From Sulfurovum sp. TSL6 (lineage in GTDB: Bacteria; Campylobacterota; Campylobacteria; Campylobacterales; Sulfurovaceae): a stretch of 64,000 nt of DNA. Shown piece after piece: positions 16,145 to 28,255 of this stretch. Each line of letters begins with the position of its first letter. Position 1 is the stretch's first letter. Under the pieces are notes generated by a model. The model was not told the DNA's origin, did no database searches, and was given only the letters and a program-made list of their open reading frames with translations. The stretch lies in NCBI RefSeq assembly GCF_019972115.1, contig NZ_BPFJ01000002.1, forward strand, positions 186,001 through 250,000, in the 5' to 3' direction. The position numbers and the translations under genes are program-made.

Positions 16145-16527
16145 AATGTTATAAGTGAAACCTTCTCGAAACCTGCTGCTTTGACACTTTTAAGAAGATA
16201 CATCACATTTTTATACTGCAGTGCTTCATCTGCCCGTATATAGACTTCTGAATTTTTATCAAATTTCACAGACTGATTCACAAAATCATCTGCAAATGTA
16301 TCTAAGGCATAGGTGTCTTTACCCAGATAGATCTTTTTATTTTTGTCCATACGAATAGTAAGTGTTTTGGGTTTTTCTACCTTAATGGTCTTAGAACCTT
16401 GTGGCAGTGTTATCTGCTCTTGAAAAGTAATAGTTGGTGCAGTGACCATAAGTATGGCCATCAATACCAGCATAACATCTACAAGAGGTGTAATGTTCAA
16501 GTCTGGATCATCATCCCAACCAAACAT
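16141..16527 (-). CDS. tolR: TolR/ExbD-family proton-channel subunit
   Basis: A 128-residue ExbD/TolR protein with one transmembrane helix that contains the proton-path Asp in LNITPLVDVMLVLM. The periplasmic domain follows (about 45-128). With TolQ it converts proton motive force into TolA movement. Placement next to tolB-pal-cpoB supports Tol rather than Exb function. Confidence 0.92.
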   Translation of the reverse strand: MFGWDDDPDLNITPLVDVMLVLMAILMVTAPTITFQEQITLPQGSKTIKVEKPKTLTIRMDKNKKIYLGKDTYALDTFADDFVNQSVKFDKNSEVYIRADEALQYKNVMYLLKSVKAAGFEKVSLITL

Positions 16528-16528
16528 C

Positions 16529-17104
16529 TTAGTCTCCGTTAACCTGAGATAGGATCACTTCCGATTGAGAAGAGAGCAGTGAACTTAATTCATAAGCCTT
16601 ACGTTTAAGTATCAGATGAAATGAATAGGCAAATATAGCTACAGCTATACCTGCGGCTGTAGCTATCAGTGCTTCAGATATGGCTGGAGCCACTACACTT
16701 AAAGAAGCACTTGATTGTGCTCCTAATTTTGTAAAAGTTTCAAGTATACCAACAACCGTACCAAAAAGACCGATAAACGGAGAAGTAGAGGCGATGATAG
16801 AGAGCCAGGTGAGACCTTTCGTAGATACACGTATCGCGTCAGAAGAGGCTGCTTCAAGTATCGCTTTGTTGGGTGTATTCACACGAGACAGATAAGTAAA
16901 AATAAGTGAATTACTGGCCACTGATTTTGACTGACCTGTATAGAGTGATTTAAGTGATTTAGCTTCAGAAGCAATACGTGCGTTTAAGATATAAAATCTG
17001 TCTAAAAATACCCAAAAGGTAGCAATAAAATAAACTGAGAGTAAAAGCAGTACAAATATAGTGATTGCACTGCTTTCAAAGAAATAAGTAGCGAGAGAGT
17101 TCAA
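16529..17104 (-). CDS. tolQ: TolQ/ExbB-family proton-channel subunit
   Basis: A 191-residue protein with three predicted transmembrane helices (about 12-35, 105-130, 142-165). The conserved core TSPFIGLFGTVVGILETF and AISEALIATAAGIAVAI is typical of TolQ/ExbB. It starts one base after the atpC stop, so tolQRA-pheA may be read through from the ATP synthase operon. Confidence 0.93.
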   Translation of the reverse strand: MNSLATYFFESSAITIFVLLLLSVYFIATFWVFLDRFYILNARIASEAKSLKSLYTGQSKSVASNSLIFTYLSRVNTPNKAILEAASSDAIRVSTKGLTWLSIIASTSPFIGLFGTVVGILETFTKLGAQSSASLSVVAPAISEALIATAAGIAVAIFAYSFHLILKRKAYELSSLLSSQSEVILSQVNGD

Positions 17105-17105
17105 A

Positions 17106-17492
17106 TTAGAAAGACTTTCCGATTTGTTCTACTTTGCTTACCGCTGCTGCGATAGCTGTACTAGAAGATTCAGTACTCTTGAGTAACTCTTTTGCTGCTT
17201 CAAGTGCCTGAGCAATATCACTATCTGCACCAGAAAGAGCAACAGCACCATCTACGATACAAGTTGTCTTCTCTTCATCGACTTTAACATACCCAGAATT
17301 AATAGCTACTGCTACTTCACTCCCGTCTGCATTATCGATCACAATTACACCTGTATCAAGTAATGATACCAAAGTAGCGTGATTGGCTAAAACACCAAAT
17401 TCACCCTCTGACCCTGGTAATGTTACCTGTTTTACTTCAGCGTCAAAAATCACACCGTTCGGTGTGACTATTTCTAGCTTCATAAGTTCCAT
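17106..17492 (-). CDS. atpC: ATP synthase F1 epsilon subunit
   Basis: A 128-residue epsilon subunit of F1. The beta-sandwich domain is complete (EIVTPNGVIFDAEVKQVTLPGSEGE and GEFGVLANHATLVSLL patterns), with a short C-terminal helical part. It sits on the rotor and limits ATP hydrolysis. Last gene of the seven-gene atp cluster. A second ATG four codons in (MKLEIVTPN) is an equally good start. Confidence 0.95.
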   Translation of the reverse strand: MELMKLEIVTPNGVIFDAEVKQVTLPGSEGEFGVLANHATLVSLLDTGVIVIDNADGSEVAVAINSGYVKVDEEKTTCIVDGAVALSGADSDIAQALEAAKELLKSTESSSTAIAAAVSKVEQIGKSF

Positions 17493-17521
17493 AATTATCC
17501 TTTATAAGACAAGAACTAAGA

Positions 17522-19824
<2,303 letters not shown>

Positions 19825-19836
19825 TTTAAGCCTTTC

Positions 19837-21351
19837 TTATCCAGCAAATGAAGCTTTGAAATCTTCGATAGCTTTACGTAATTCTCCGTCTGTATCATCA
19901 GAGATTTTCTTCTCAGTTCTGATCGCATCAAGAATATTTGCATATTTTGCTTCCATAAATGGCATAAGATCTGCTTCAAATTTTGTTACAGAAGATGCAG
20001 CAATATCATCAAGGTATCCATTTGCACCTGCAAAGATAATTACAACTTGTTTTTCAATTGCAACTGGTTGGTAAGGTCCCTGTTTAAGTACCTCTACCAT
20101 TCTTTGACCACGCTCAAGCTGACCTCTTGTATAGTCATCAAGATCAGATGCGAATTGTGCAAATGCCTGAAGCTCTCTAAATGAAGCAAGATCAAGTCTC
20201 AATGTACCAGAAACTTGTTTCGTTGCTTTGATTTGTGCAGCACCACCAACTCTTGATACAGAAAGACCTACGTTAATTGCTGGTCTGATACCTGAGTTGA
20301 ATAGATCAGTCTCTAAGAAGATCTGACCATCTGTAATAGAAATAACGTTTGTCGGAATATACGCCGCAACATCACCCGCTTGAGTTTCAATGATAGGGAA
20401 TGCAGTAATAGAACCAGCACCTAGATCATCAGAAAGCTTTGCCGCTCTTTCAAGAAGTCTTGAGTGAAGATAGAAAACATCACCTGGGTATGCTTCTCTA
20501 CCTGGAGGTCTTCTAAGGATCAATGACATCTCTCTATATGCAACAGCGTGCTTAGAAAGGTCATCATAGAAGATGACTGCATGTCTACCATTGTCTCTGA
20601 AGTATTCAGCCATTGTTACACCAGCATAAGGAGCTAAGAACTGAAGTGCTGAAGAATCAGCTGCACCAGCAGTTACAATAATTGTGTAATCCATTGCACC
20701 GTGCTCTTCAAGCTTCTTCACAGTAGCCGCTACTGTTGATTGTTTTTGACCGATCGCAACATAGATACATACGACATCTTGACCTTTTTGGTTGATGATC
20801 GTATCGATAGCCAATGTTGTTTTACCCGTTTGTCTATCTCCAATGATAAGCTCTCTTTGTCCTCTACCAACTGGTACAAGTGCATCAATCGCTTTGATAC
20901 CTGTTTGAAGTGGCTCATGTACTGATTTTCTAGCCATGATCCCTGGTGCTTTCTCTTCGATAAATCTATGCTCAGTTGCTTCAACTGCACCTTTACCGTC
21001 AATTGGCTCACCAAGTGGGTTCACAACTCTACCAATCATACCGTCACCTACTGGTGTTTTAAGAAGGTCTCCTGCTCTTTTAACGCTCATACCTTCTTTG
21101 ATCCCTGCACTTGAACCAAGAACAACAACACCAACGTTTGCCTCTTCAAGGTTTAATACAAGTCCTCTAGCACCATTATCAAACTCTACAACTTCACCAG
21201 CCATAACATTGTTAAGACCATATACTGTTGAAATACCGTCTGCGATACCTACTACTTTTCCTACTTCATTGATGTCAACATCAATTTCAAAATTCTCAAT
21301 TCTTTCTTTGATGATCGAACTTATCTCATCTGCTTGCAATTTAACTGCCAC
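19837..21351 (-). CDS. atpA: ATP synthase F1 alpha subunit
   Basis: A 504-residue non-catalytic nucleotide-binding subunit. It has the P-loop GDRQTGKT, the arginine-finger region [13 protein letters not shown] and the signature [13 protein letters not shown]. Normal length. Confidence 0.98.
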   Translation of the reverse strand: MAVKLQADEISSIIKERIENFEIDVDINEVGKVVGIADGISTVYGLNNVMAGEVVEFDNGARGLVLNLEEANVGVVVLGSSAGIKEGMSVKRAGDLLKTPVGDGMIGRVVNPLGEPIDGKGAVEATEHRFIEEKAPGIMARKSVHEPLQTGIKAIDALVPVGRGQRELIIGDRQTGKTTLAIDTIINQKGQDVVCIYVAIGQKQSTVAATVKKLEEHGAMDYTIIVTAGAADSSALQFLAPYAGVTMAEYFRDNGRHAVIFYDDLSKHAVAYREMSLILRRPPGREAYPGDVFYLHSRLLERAAKLSDDLGAGSITAFPIIETQAGDVAAYIPTNVISITDGQIFLETDLFNSGIRPAINVGLSVSRVGGAAQIKATKQVSGTLRLDLASFRELQAFAQFASDLDDYTRGQLERGQRMVEVLKQGPYQPVAIEKQVVIIFAGANGYLDDIAASSVTKFEADLMPFMEAKYANILDAIRTEKKISDDTDGELRKAIEDFKASFAG

Positions 21352-21374
21352 TGATACTCCTTTCTATTAGATAA

Positions 21375-21899
21375 CTACAAAGATTTCTTAATGAAATCAA
21401 TTAATTGTTCTTTAACTCTCTGCTTAGAGAAGTTTACCTCTATACCCAAATCATCCACTGAAACGCGTAGCCCTTCAAGGTCACTCTTTTCTTGTGTCAA
21501 TTTAATCGTTGAACCTGTATACTTTTTAAGTGTCTCTTCAAGATCAGCCAATACCCCTTCATCAAGTGATGATGTGCTTTTCAATACACCTTCATACTCA
21601 TTTGAAACCCTTTGCTGATCTGAATTCAATACTTTTGTAATAGCAGGTATAAGATCCAATCTTCCGTTTTCACCTAAAATCTTAATGAAGTTTACAAGTG
21701 TTACATCTTTATCACTAAATGCAGATAAGATCATTGCTGTCTTATTTTCACTTGAAATGATCGGAGATGTCAATGTGGACTTGATCTCTGCACTGCTTAC
21801 AACTTCACTAAGTACATTAAGTACTTCTAAAATACCTGGGAGGTCTTTAGATACCGAAGAAAGTGCTTTTGCATATCTTTTAGCAATTAACTCTTCCAT
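21375..21899 (-). CDS. atpH: ATP synthase F1 delta subunit
   Basis: A 174-residue delta (OSCP-like) subunit that links the F1 head to the peripheral stalk. It starts IAKRYAKALSSV and ends with the family pattern GLRVSVDDLGIEVNFSKQRVKEQL. It overlaps the atpF stop by one base. Confidence 0.95.
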   Translation of the reverse strand: MEELIAKRYAKALSSVSKDLPGILEVLNVLSEVVSSAEIKSTLTSPIISSENKTAMILSAFSDKDVTLVNFIKILGENGRLDLIPAITKVLNSDQQRVSNEYEGVLKSTSSLDEGVLADLEETLKKYTGSTIKLTQEKSDLEGLRVSVDDLGIEVNFSKQRVKEQLIDFIKKSL

Positions 21900-22441
21900 T
21901 ACGCCACCTTCTTAGAAATAATTTCAACAACTTTAGCTTCATCTAACATGATGTCATCTGCAGTGATATTCTCACTTAATATCTCATCGATTGCTTCTCT
22001 TGCTGATCTTCTCTCTTCTAGAGATATTTTCTCTTCAAGTTGCTTATCTAAAAGAGCCAAGTCATTTTGATTTGCATTTGCGATCTTTTCTGCTAAGAGC
22101 GTAGCTTCTGCTTTTGCATCAGCAAGAATTTCTTCTGCTCTCTTTTTGCTTTCATCTAAACGATTCTGTGCTTCTTTTTTCTCATCTTTGGCTGCTTGAA
22201 GTTTCTTTTCAATCTCATTTAACTGCATTGCAATACCTTCACTTCTACCTTTAAAGAAGTTTTTGATCGGGTTGGCGATCAAATAGTAAAGCAAAGCTGC
22301 AAAGATTGTAAAGTTAACTACTCTTGGCCAAAAGTCTGATTCTCTACCAGTTTGAGCAAAGTAACGGCTTGATTCAGCATCAGTACTAGCCAAAAGAATT
22401 GCAGGTACCATAAGCAAAGACAATAGTACTATTTTTTTCAT
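21899..22441 (-). CDS. atpF: ATP synthase Fo b subunit
   Basis: A peripheral-stalk subunit of about 180 residues with a leader-like hydrophobic N-terminus, a second membrane segment (about 42-62) and a long charged coiled coil. I place the start at the ATG at 22441 because AAGAAGGGA lies six bases upstream. The ATG at 22447 abuts that site too closely. The beginning is covered by the end of atpF' (56-62 bases). The a and c subunit genes are not in the window, as usual for this phylum. Confidence 0.93.
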   Translation of the reverse strand: MKKIVLLSLLMVPAILLASTDAESSRYFAQTGRESDFWPRVVNFTIFAALLYYLIANPIKNFFKGRSEGIAMQLNEIEKKLQAAKDEKKEAQNRLDESKKRAEEILADAKAEATLLAEKIANANQNDLALLDKQLEEKISLEERRSAREAIDEILSENITADDIMLDEAKVVEIISKKVA

Positions 22442-22877
22442 ATTCATCCCTTCTTATTAATTTGCTAAATTTAGCTTTTAGGCTCTCTTTAAAAAGAGGC
22501 ATTTGAGAAAGAAGAGAGTTTTTAAGGTTCTCTTTGTCAGAGTTTAGCTTTTCTACGAATTTGTTATACTCAGTTTCTAATTCATTTTGTTTGGTCTCAA
22601 TTTTACTTGCAGCCAATGTTTTTTCATCATCAATTGCTTTCTGTCTGATTCCCGCAGCTTCATTTTTAGCATTGCTAATAATTTCATCTGCCTTTGCATT
22701 TAGTTCGTCGCTGTTACCACTAAGACCTTTTGCAGCTTCTAAATCTTTTGCTATAGAGTGATCTCTGTCATCCATAAATTTCACCAATGGCTGAAATAGC
22801 ATATTATTTAAAAGAACAAGTAGGGTTAGGAACAAAGCCAATACGAACAACATCAATGGTAAATGTATGTCAAGCAT
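22386..22877 (-). CDS. atpF': ATP synthase Fo b' subunit with extended C-terminus
   Basis: A 163-residue second stalk subunit: one N-terminal membrane helix (about 8-28) and a long charged helix. I recall about 140 residues for the family. Here roughly 20 extra residues (RRDEYEKNSTIVFAYGT...) are read through the start region of atpF in another frame. The extra stretch does not look like stalk helix, suggesting loss of an earlier stop or a sequencing change. GAGGAG lies just before the ATG and can pair with an upstream arm (22884-22927). Confidence 0.88.
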   Translation of the reverse strand: MLDIHLPLMLFVLALFLTLLVLLNNMLFQPLVKFMDDRDHSIAKDLEAAKGLSGNSDELNAKADEIISNAKNEAAGIRQKAIDDEKTLAASKIETKQNELETEYNKFVEKLNSDKENLKNSLLSQMPLFKESLKAKFSKLIRRDEYEKNSTIVFAYGTCNSFG

Positions 22878-22883
22878 TAAAAC

Positions 22884-22927
22884 TCCTCATGTAATTTCGC
22901 GTTATTTTAACATTATTGTCATGAGGA
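22884..22927 (-). promoter_or_regulatory. Leader hairpin that can cover the atpF' ribosome site
   Basis: On the minus strand, TCCTCATG (22927-22920) is perfectly complementary to CATGAGGA (22891-22884), which contains most of the GAGGAG ribosome site of atpF'. The loop is 28 bases. If formed in mRNA, it would hide the first ribosome site of the ATP synthase operon. Confidence 0.45.
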
Positions 22928-23003
22928 TATGATTAAAATCTAAGAGTATTTTAAATATAAAGAGGAATTATAGATTTTATTTGTAGATTTGTTTCAAAAA
23001 GTA

Positions 23004-23885
23004 TTATTTCTTCGTATTCAGTGCATGAAACTGAGTTAAAAAGTCTTCAACTTCTTTTTCGTTATCAAAACTGATTTCAATACTTTTTGCTTTGAGCTTA
23101 TACTTAAAAGGTAAAAGTTCTGCTAACATATCAGTATATTTTTCCAATAGCGTTGATTTTTCTTTTTTGGGTACATTTGCAGACACATCTCCTTTATGAT
23201 TCTTCACCATATTTTCTGTATCACGTACACTGAGTTTCTGACCTATCACACTATCTATCACAATTTTTTGTTTCTTTTCATCAAGTCCGACCAGAACCTT
23301 TGCATGTCCCTGTGATATCTTTCCTTCAACAAGTTGTTCCTGAACATAAGGAGAGAGGCTTAGAAGACGCATTGTATTGGTGATCTGTGAACGGCTTTTG
23401 TGCACAATAGAAGAGAGGTCATCATGTGTGATATTATGGACTTCTATCAATTCTGCATAAGAGTTTGCAAGTTCAATAGCATTGAGGTTTTCTCTTTGTA
23501 TATTTTCGATAAGTGCAAGCTCACGGAGTCTGACTTCATCGATATCTACATTCGCAATAATTGCTTTTATCTTGGTGATTTTTGCAAGTTTATGTGCTCT
23601 AAGACGACGTTCACCGGCGATAAGAAGATACCCATCTTCTTTTTCTATAACAACGATAGGCTGAAGCAGTCCATGCTCTGCAATAGACTGGCTTAACTCT
23701 TTGAGGGCTTGCTCATCAAAATGTTTACGTGGTTGAAAAGGGTTTGCAGCAATACGATTAACAGCTATTTCCTCTACCCTAGCCCCTTGTGATTCAAGCT
23801 CAAAACTATCAATATCGCTTAAATCTTTTTCATAAGCCTCTTCTACTTCCGAAAGGATCTCTCCCAGTCCTCTGCCTAATGCCAT
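23004..23885 (-). CDS. parB: Chromosome-partitioning protein ParB
   Basis: A 293-residue ParB/Spo0J protein. It has the NTPase/ParB box ANPFQPRKHF and LIAGERRLRAHKLA, the helix-turn-helix region (KSRSQITNTMRLL) and a C-terminal dimerisation domain. It would load on parS and act with ParA. I saw no full TGTTTCACGTGAAACA-type parS in the window. Confidence 0.96.
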   Translation of the reverse strand: MALGRGLGEILSEVEEAYEKDLSDIDSFELESQGARVEEIAVNRIAANPFQPRKHFDEQALKELSQSIAEHGLLQPIVVIEKEDGYLLIAGERRLRAHKLAKITKIKAIIANVDIDEVRLRELALIENIQRENLNAIELANSYAELIEVHNITHDDLSSIVHKSRSQITNTMRLLSLSPYVQEQLVEGKISQGHAKVLVGLDEKKQKIVIDSVIGQKLSVRDTENMVKNHKGDVSANVPKKEKSTLLEKYTDMLAELLPFKYKLKAKSIEISFDNEKEVEDFLTQFHALNTKK

Positions 23886-23887
23886 AC

Positions 23888-24673
23888 CTAACCTCTTGCT
23901 ATGACTGTTGCAAGGTCTCTATAGGCTACAGAACCTTTTGAACTTGCAGCATATGAAGTCACTGGTTTACCAAAACTTGGACTCTCTGCGATCTTTACAT
24001 TTCGTGGTACAACGATACACTGTTTCCCTTTTTTAATGTGAAAAAGTTTATCTTTAAAATGATGACTCAAATCAGCAAGTACCTGTTTAGAAAGGTTATT
24101 TTGACCTGAATACATCGTAGGTAAAAAACCTTTGATCTTGAGTTTTGGATTGATCGTTTTTTTCAAAAGACCTACAGTATTGAGCAGCTGTGCCAATCCT
24201 TCCAATGCGAAAAACTCACACTGAATAGGTATAATCACAGAATCAGATGCACTCAAAGCATTAATGGTAATAGGCCCCAATGCCGGAGGTGAATCTATAA
24301 TAATAAAATCAAATTTTGAAACAACTTCTTGAAGTTTTCCTTTAAGAAACAACTCTCTATTTTTTGCCTTAGGATTATAAAACTCTTTTTCTATACCTAC
24401 CAAACCAATGTTAGAAGGCACAAGTTGAAGATTTTTAACTTCTGTTTTAAGGATAACTTCTGAAATCTTTTTACTTCCGATAAGTACATGATAGATATTA
24501 TATTCATAATCACCTCTACTAAAGCCTAAACTTGTTGTTGCATTGGACTGCGGATCAATGTCAAGAAGTAAGACTTTCTTTCCTTTTTCAGCCAAAGAGG
24601 CTGCCAAATTTACTGCTGTTGTTGTTTTTCCTACGCCACCTTTTTGGTTGGCAATGCTAATTATTTCGCTCAT
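23888..24673 (-). CDS. parA: Chromosome-partitioning ATPase ParA/Soj
   Basis: A 261-residue ParA. It has the deviant Walker A KGGVGKTT at 11-18, the Walker A' region LLLDIDPQSNATTSLG, and IIIDSPPALGPITINAL. Two bases separate it from parB. It overlaps the birA end by four bases. Confidence 0.97.
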   Translation of the reverse strand: MSEIISIANQKGGVGKTTTAVNLAASLAEKGKKVLLLDIDPQSNATTSLGFSRGDYEYNIYHVLIGSKKISEVILKTEVKNLQLVPSNIGLVGIEKEFYNPKAKNRELFLKGKLQEVVSKFDFIIIDSPPALGPITINALSASDSVIIPIQCEFFALEGLAQLLNTVGLLKKTINPKLKIKGFLPTMYSGQNNLSKQVLADLSHHFKDKLFHIKKGKQCIVVPRNVKIAESPSFGKPVTSYAASSKGSVAYRDLATVIARG

Positions 24674-25305
24674 CGTAAACTAAACACCCTCTTCCCCTCT
24701 ATAATTAAAGAGCCATCTTCACATAAAGTCGCATCTGCGAGGCTCTTTTTATCGTTTTCAATATGCACTGAAAACTTTCTACTTTGCTCAAATTCTATCT
24801 CATACTCTCTAAAGATTTGCTTCCATTTTGGAAGTTTTTCAAATTTCTCAAGATACTTTTCTAATAGATTTTGGGCTGAAATATCGCATTCCAAGGCTCT
24901 ATAGCCATTTTGAGAATCTTTTAAATTAATCCCCATTCCACATATTAGCGTATTATTTAATTTTTGGGTAATTGTTCCGCCTATTTTTTCATCATTTAAA
25001 TAGAAATCATTGGGCCACTTTAACCAAATATTTTCATCAAGTGCCTCAAGTGTCTGTTTCATGATAAAAGAAAAATAGATAGAAGCAGAGCCAAGTGATA
25101 AATCTTCAGGAAGTGTATCGAGATCTAGTGCAATAGAAGCAAAAAAATTTCCTTCTCCCCCCGACCAAGTATTGTCGCGACTCCCGATACCGGCATCTTG
25201 CTGATTTGCAATAACTGCTACAGGGGTTTGCAGCTTTTTCTTCTTTAATTGTTCCAGAAGATACTTTTGTGTAGAGGGAAGCGTATTAAAGTAGAGTATC
25301 TCCAA
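24670..25305 (-). CDS. birA: Biotin--[acetyl-CoA carboxylase] ligase BirA (short type)
   Basis: A 211-residue class I biotin protein ligase without the N-terminal DNA-binding domain, so it is not a repressor. Ligase motifs GIGSRDNTWSGGEGNFFASI and LKWPNDFYLNDEKIGG (catalytic Lys) are present. It biotinylates acetyl-CoA carboxylase BCCP. It overlaps fmt by 20 bases. Confidence 0.94.
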   Translation of the reverse strand: MEILYFNTLPSTQKYLLEQLKKKKLQTPVAVIANQQDAGIGSRDNTWSGGEGNFFASIALDLDTLPEDLSLGSASIYFSFIMKQTLEALDENIWLKWPNDFYLNDEKIGGTITQKLNNTLICGMGINLKDSQNGYRALECDISAQNLLEKYLEKFEKLPKWKQIFREYEIEFEQSRKFSVHIENDKKSLADATLCEDGSLIIEGKRVFSLR

Positions 25306-26200
25306 CTTTCAGCCCCCTTCCTACGCAATATGCTTTTGCAGACATCGCTTTTTTAGATGCAGGTTGCAAGGTGGCTATCTTCAATGCTCCTTTTCTACAT
25401 CCGACCACTACACTCTCTTCATCAAAGGAAAGGATCTCTAACACTCTATTATCAGATGTTGTATCTATGAGATTCACTCCATCCAATTTTGTACCATTTG
25501 TCGTAAAAATTCCCGGCCAACCTTCAAACGCGCGGTATTTATTATAGATCAGACCGGCATCTTCAAAATCTATTTCTCCATCACTCTTTTTGATCTTTTT
25601 ACAAAGTGTTGCCTCAGCTTCATTTTGCATTTGAGGTGTGATATTCTCATAATTTCTAATGGTACTGAGTGTCAGTGTACATGCATCCAAAGTCAATTGT
25701 GCCATCAGAGCATGAAGACGCATATCTGCTGGTATGACAAACTCTATTTTTTCAAGCATAGGACCCGTATCTAACCCCTCTTCCATCAGCATGGAAGTAA
25801 CACCTGTTTTTTTATCGCCGTTCAGTAAAGATTGTTGTACAGGAGAAGCACCTCTATACTGGGGTAAGAGTGAAGCATGTAAGTTAATGCAAGGTGCAAT
25901 ATCCAAGATACTTTTAGGCAAGATCTGCCCAAATGCTGCCACCACTATAAAATCAGGTTTCAACTCTTTGATAGCATCTTCGATACCTTCATCACTTAAA
26001 CGATGAGGCTGCAAGACAGGGATACCATGTTGTAATGCTAATTCTTTTACTGGAGGTGCAGTCAAAACTTTCTTACGTCCTACAGGACGGTCTGGTTGTG
26101 TGAGAACCAACGACACTTCCATATCATCAGCCTGAATCAGTGTATCTAAGATCTCTTTTGCGTAATGGGGTGTACCCATGTAGACTATTTTGTATTTCAT
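25286..26200 (-). CDS. fmt: Methionyl-tRNA formyltransferase
   Basis: A 304-residue Fmt that formylates initiator Met-tRNA. The folate-binding catalytic motif INLHASLLPQYRGASPVQ and the N-terminal YMGTPHYAKEIL match. The C-terminal OB-like domain is complete. Confidence 0.96.
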   Translation of the reverse strand: MKYKIVYMGTPHYAKEILDTLIQADDMEVSLVLTQPDRPVGRKKVLTAPPVKELALQHGIPVLQPHRLSDEGIEDAIKELKPDFIVVAAFGQILPKSILDIAPCINLHASLLPQYRGASPVQQSLLNGDKKTGVTSMLMEEGLDTGPMLEKIEFVIPADMRLHALMAQLTLDACTLTLSTIRNYENITPQMQNEAEATLCKKIKKSDGEIDFEDAGLIYNKYRAFEGWPGIFTTNGTKLDGVNLIDTTSDNRVLEILSFDEESVVVGCRKGALKIATLQPASKKAMSAKAYCVGRGLKVGDTLL

Positions 26201-26228
26201 TCTATACTTCTTATGTGTAAATTAAATG

Positions 26229-26993
26229 CTATAAGGCTTTAAACAGTGTGCCGCCTTTATGTTCCTCTTTTATAAGAAAAGCGCTCACATCCTTAAGATC
26301 AAACCCACTTGCCAAAAACATCTCTCTACCCTGTCTCATTAAAAAATCTGCAGATTGAAGTTTCGTTACGATACCTCCAGTAGCAAACTCATTGTTGGGT
26401 GTATGTTCTGCGTTAAGTTCGTCCTCTTCTATCGTATGGACCACTGCTCTGCGTTTGGCATCGTCATATTTGTTTGGATCTTTGTCATAGAATGCATCTA
26501 TATCAGAAAGTATGACCAACAGCGAGGCATCAAAATAATGTGCCACATGTGCAGAGAGTCTGTCATTATCACCAAAAACAAGCTCTTCAATACTCACGGT
26601 GTCATTCTCGTTGATAATGGGTACTACATTATTTTCCAGGAGTGTGTCTATGGCATTTTTGGCATGATCTACATGCTCTTTAAACTTAAAAACATCTGCA
26701 CTCAAAAGTACCTGCGAACAGAGTAAATTAAATCTTGCAAACTTTTCCTGATACATTTTGAGTAAATAGGGCTGTCCGATAGCTGCAAGTGCCTGTTTAT
26801 TGGCCACAATACTTCTATCCAATGGCAACTGTGTATATCCTGCAGATACCGCACCTGAACTCACTAAGATAACTTCATAGTGATGTGTTTTTAATTCTGC
26901 TATCAATTGAACCAATGCCAACATACGTGGTTTGGCAATACTGCCATTTTCCGTTATCACATGTGAACCGACTTTAATCACAACTCTTTTCAT
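26229..26993 (-). CDS. proB: Glutamate 5-kinase, PUA-less type
   Basis: A predicted 254-residue amino-acid kinase making glutamyl-5-phosphate for proline. It starts [17 protein letters not shown] and has the motif [12 protein letters not shown]. The C-terminal PUA domain of the E. coli enzyme is absent, as in Campylobacter. A GTG three codons upstream (27002) is an alternative start, one base before the obg stop. Confidence 0.94.
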   Translation of the reverse strand: MKRVVIKVGSHVITENGSIAKPRMLALVQLIAELKTHHYEVILVSSGAVSAGYTQLPLDRSIVANKQALAAIGQPYLLKMYQEKFARFNLLCSQVLLSADVFKFKEHVDHAKNAIDTLLENNVVPIINENDTVSIEELVFGDNDRLSAHVAHYFDASLLVILSDIDAFYDKDPNKYDDAKRRAVVHTIEEDELNAEHTPNNEFATGGIVTKLQSADFLMRQGREMFLASGFDLKDVSAFLIKEEHKGGTLFKAL

Positions 26994-27002
26994 AAGCCCC
27001 AC

Positions 27003-28118
27003 TTACTCAGCTTCTTGTTCTGCTTTAACCATTTTGACAAAATCACCAATAGCATAACGTAATGCTTCAGTATTTAAATGTGCTACAGATGAGATAGGAA
27101 GTACAAAAAATGGTTTCTCTTCTGGTAATAGTACACCAAAATCTGTCTTAAATCCATAACTTAGATAGTTTGTATCTGCTTTATATTTATATAATGTACC
27201 ATTCGCTTCCAAACCTATATCCGCTAAGAATGTTTCTGTCAAAGCATTCACTTCATCTTGTGAAAGTGAATCAATTTTGGTAATGGCGATCGCATGCTTT
27301 CGTGTGGCGAGTGTTTCAGAGTAACGTTTTAACTCAACCAGAAGCGTCTCATACTGATACTTCATCTCTCTGTAATTTGCCGCATCGATCATAAGAAGCA
27401 ATGTTTTTGTTCTTTCAATATGCTTCAAAAATTCTAATCCCAAGCCTCTACCGTCACTCGCACCTTCGATAATACCAGGTATATCTGCCATCATAAAAGA
27501 ATCATAATCACCCATATGTACGACACCGAGTTTCGGTGTCAAAGTGGTGAACTCATAGTTGGCCACTTGGGGTCTTGCATTGGAAAGCGTAGAGATAAGT
27601 GTAGATTTTCCTACATTTGGATATCCCACTAAACCAACATCTGCAATGAGTTTCATTTCAAGTCTTACATGCTTGGTTATCCCTGGCAGTCCTGGCTGTG
27701 CATACGTTGGCCTTTGGTTACTTGAACTCTTAAAGTGCATATTTCCCAAACCACCTTTTCCCCCTTCAATGAAGAGAACAACATCACCTTCATTGACCAG
27801 GTCAAGCAGCTCTTCACCTGTCTCTATATCGACAACTGTCGTACCAGGAGGCACCGTTATGGTCGTATCGTGTCCTTTACGACCATAACACTTGCGCCCT
27901 TCTCCAGGACGACCATTTTCTGCTTTAATGTGGTTACGGCCACGAAGTCCGGAGAGTGTATCTGTATTATTATCTACTTTAAAATATACAGAACCTCCAC
28001 GACCACCATCACCACCATCAGGACCACCTTTAGAGACAAACTTCTCTGTCCAAAAAGAGATGGCACCTGCACCACCTTTACCAGAACTAATTGTTAGTTC
28101 TACACTATCTACAAACAT
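27003..28118 (-). CDS. obg: Ribosome-assembly GTPase Obg
   Basis: A 371-residue Obg GTPase. The glycine-rich Obg domain ([13 protein letters not shown] and [10 protein letters not shown]) precedes the G domain with [25 protein letters not shown] and the later TKID. It acts in 50S ribosome maturation and the stringent response. The position next to rpmA-rplU is conserved, though a lipoprotein gene intervenes here. Confidence 0.97.
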   Translation of the reverse strand: MFVDSVELTISSGKGGAGAISFWTEKFVSKGGPDGGDGGRGGSVYFKVDNNTDTLSGLRGRNHIKAENGRPGEGRKCYGRKGHDTTITVPPGTTVVDIETGEELLDLVNEGDVVLFIEGGKGGLGNMHFKSSSNQRPTYAQPGLPGITKHVRLEMKLIADVGLVGYPNVGKSTLISTLSNARPQVANYEFTTLTPKLGVVHMGDYDSFMMADIPGIIEGASDGRGLGLEFLKHIERTKTLLLMIDAANYREMKYQYETLLVELKRYSETLATRKHAIAITKIDSLSQDEVNALTETFLADIGLEANGTLYKYKADTNYLSYGFKTDFGVLLPEEKPFFVLPISSVAHLNTEALRYAIGDFVKMVKAEQEAE

Positions 28119-28145
28119 TTATAACCTTTACTCTTATGAAAAAAA

Positions 28146-28178
28146 CTATGGTATATACCCTAACGTATATAACCATAG
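28146..28178. promoter_or_regulatory. 13-bp dyad between obg and the lipoprotein gene
   Basis: CTATGGTATATAC and GTATATAACCATAG form a 13-bp stem with one bulged A around a 6-base spacer. It lies in the divergent promoter region, 27 bases before obg and 77 before the lipoprotein. An operator site is the likeliest meaning. Confidence 0.4.
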
Positions 28179-28255
28179 TATATGAATTACGAAATTATAC
28201 CTAAATTAGGGGAAGAATCGCTATAATTTTTATATTTGATCTAAAAGGTGAAGTT

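Noticed and set aside
22534-22761. Ser/Phe-rich plus-strand frame opposite atpF'
   Set aside because: Antisense shadow of a coiled-coil gene; no independent support.
23004-24673. parS sites near parAB
   Set aside because: I looked for the TGTTTCACGTGAAACA palindrome and saw no convincing match in the window; parS is probably elsewhere.
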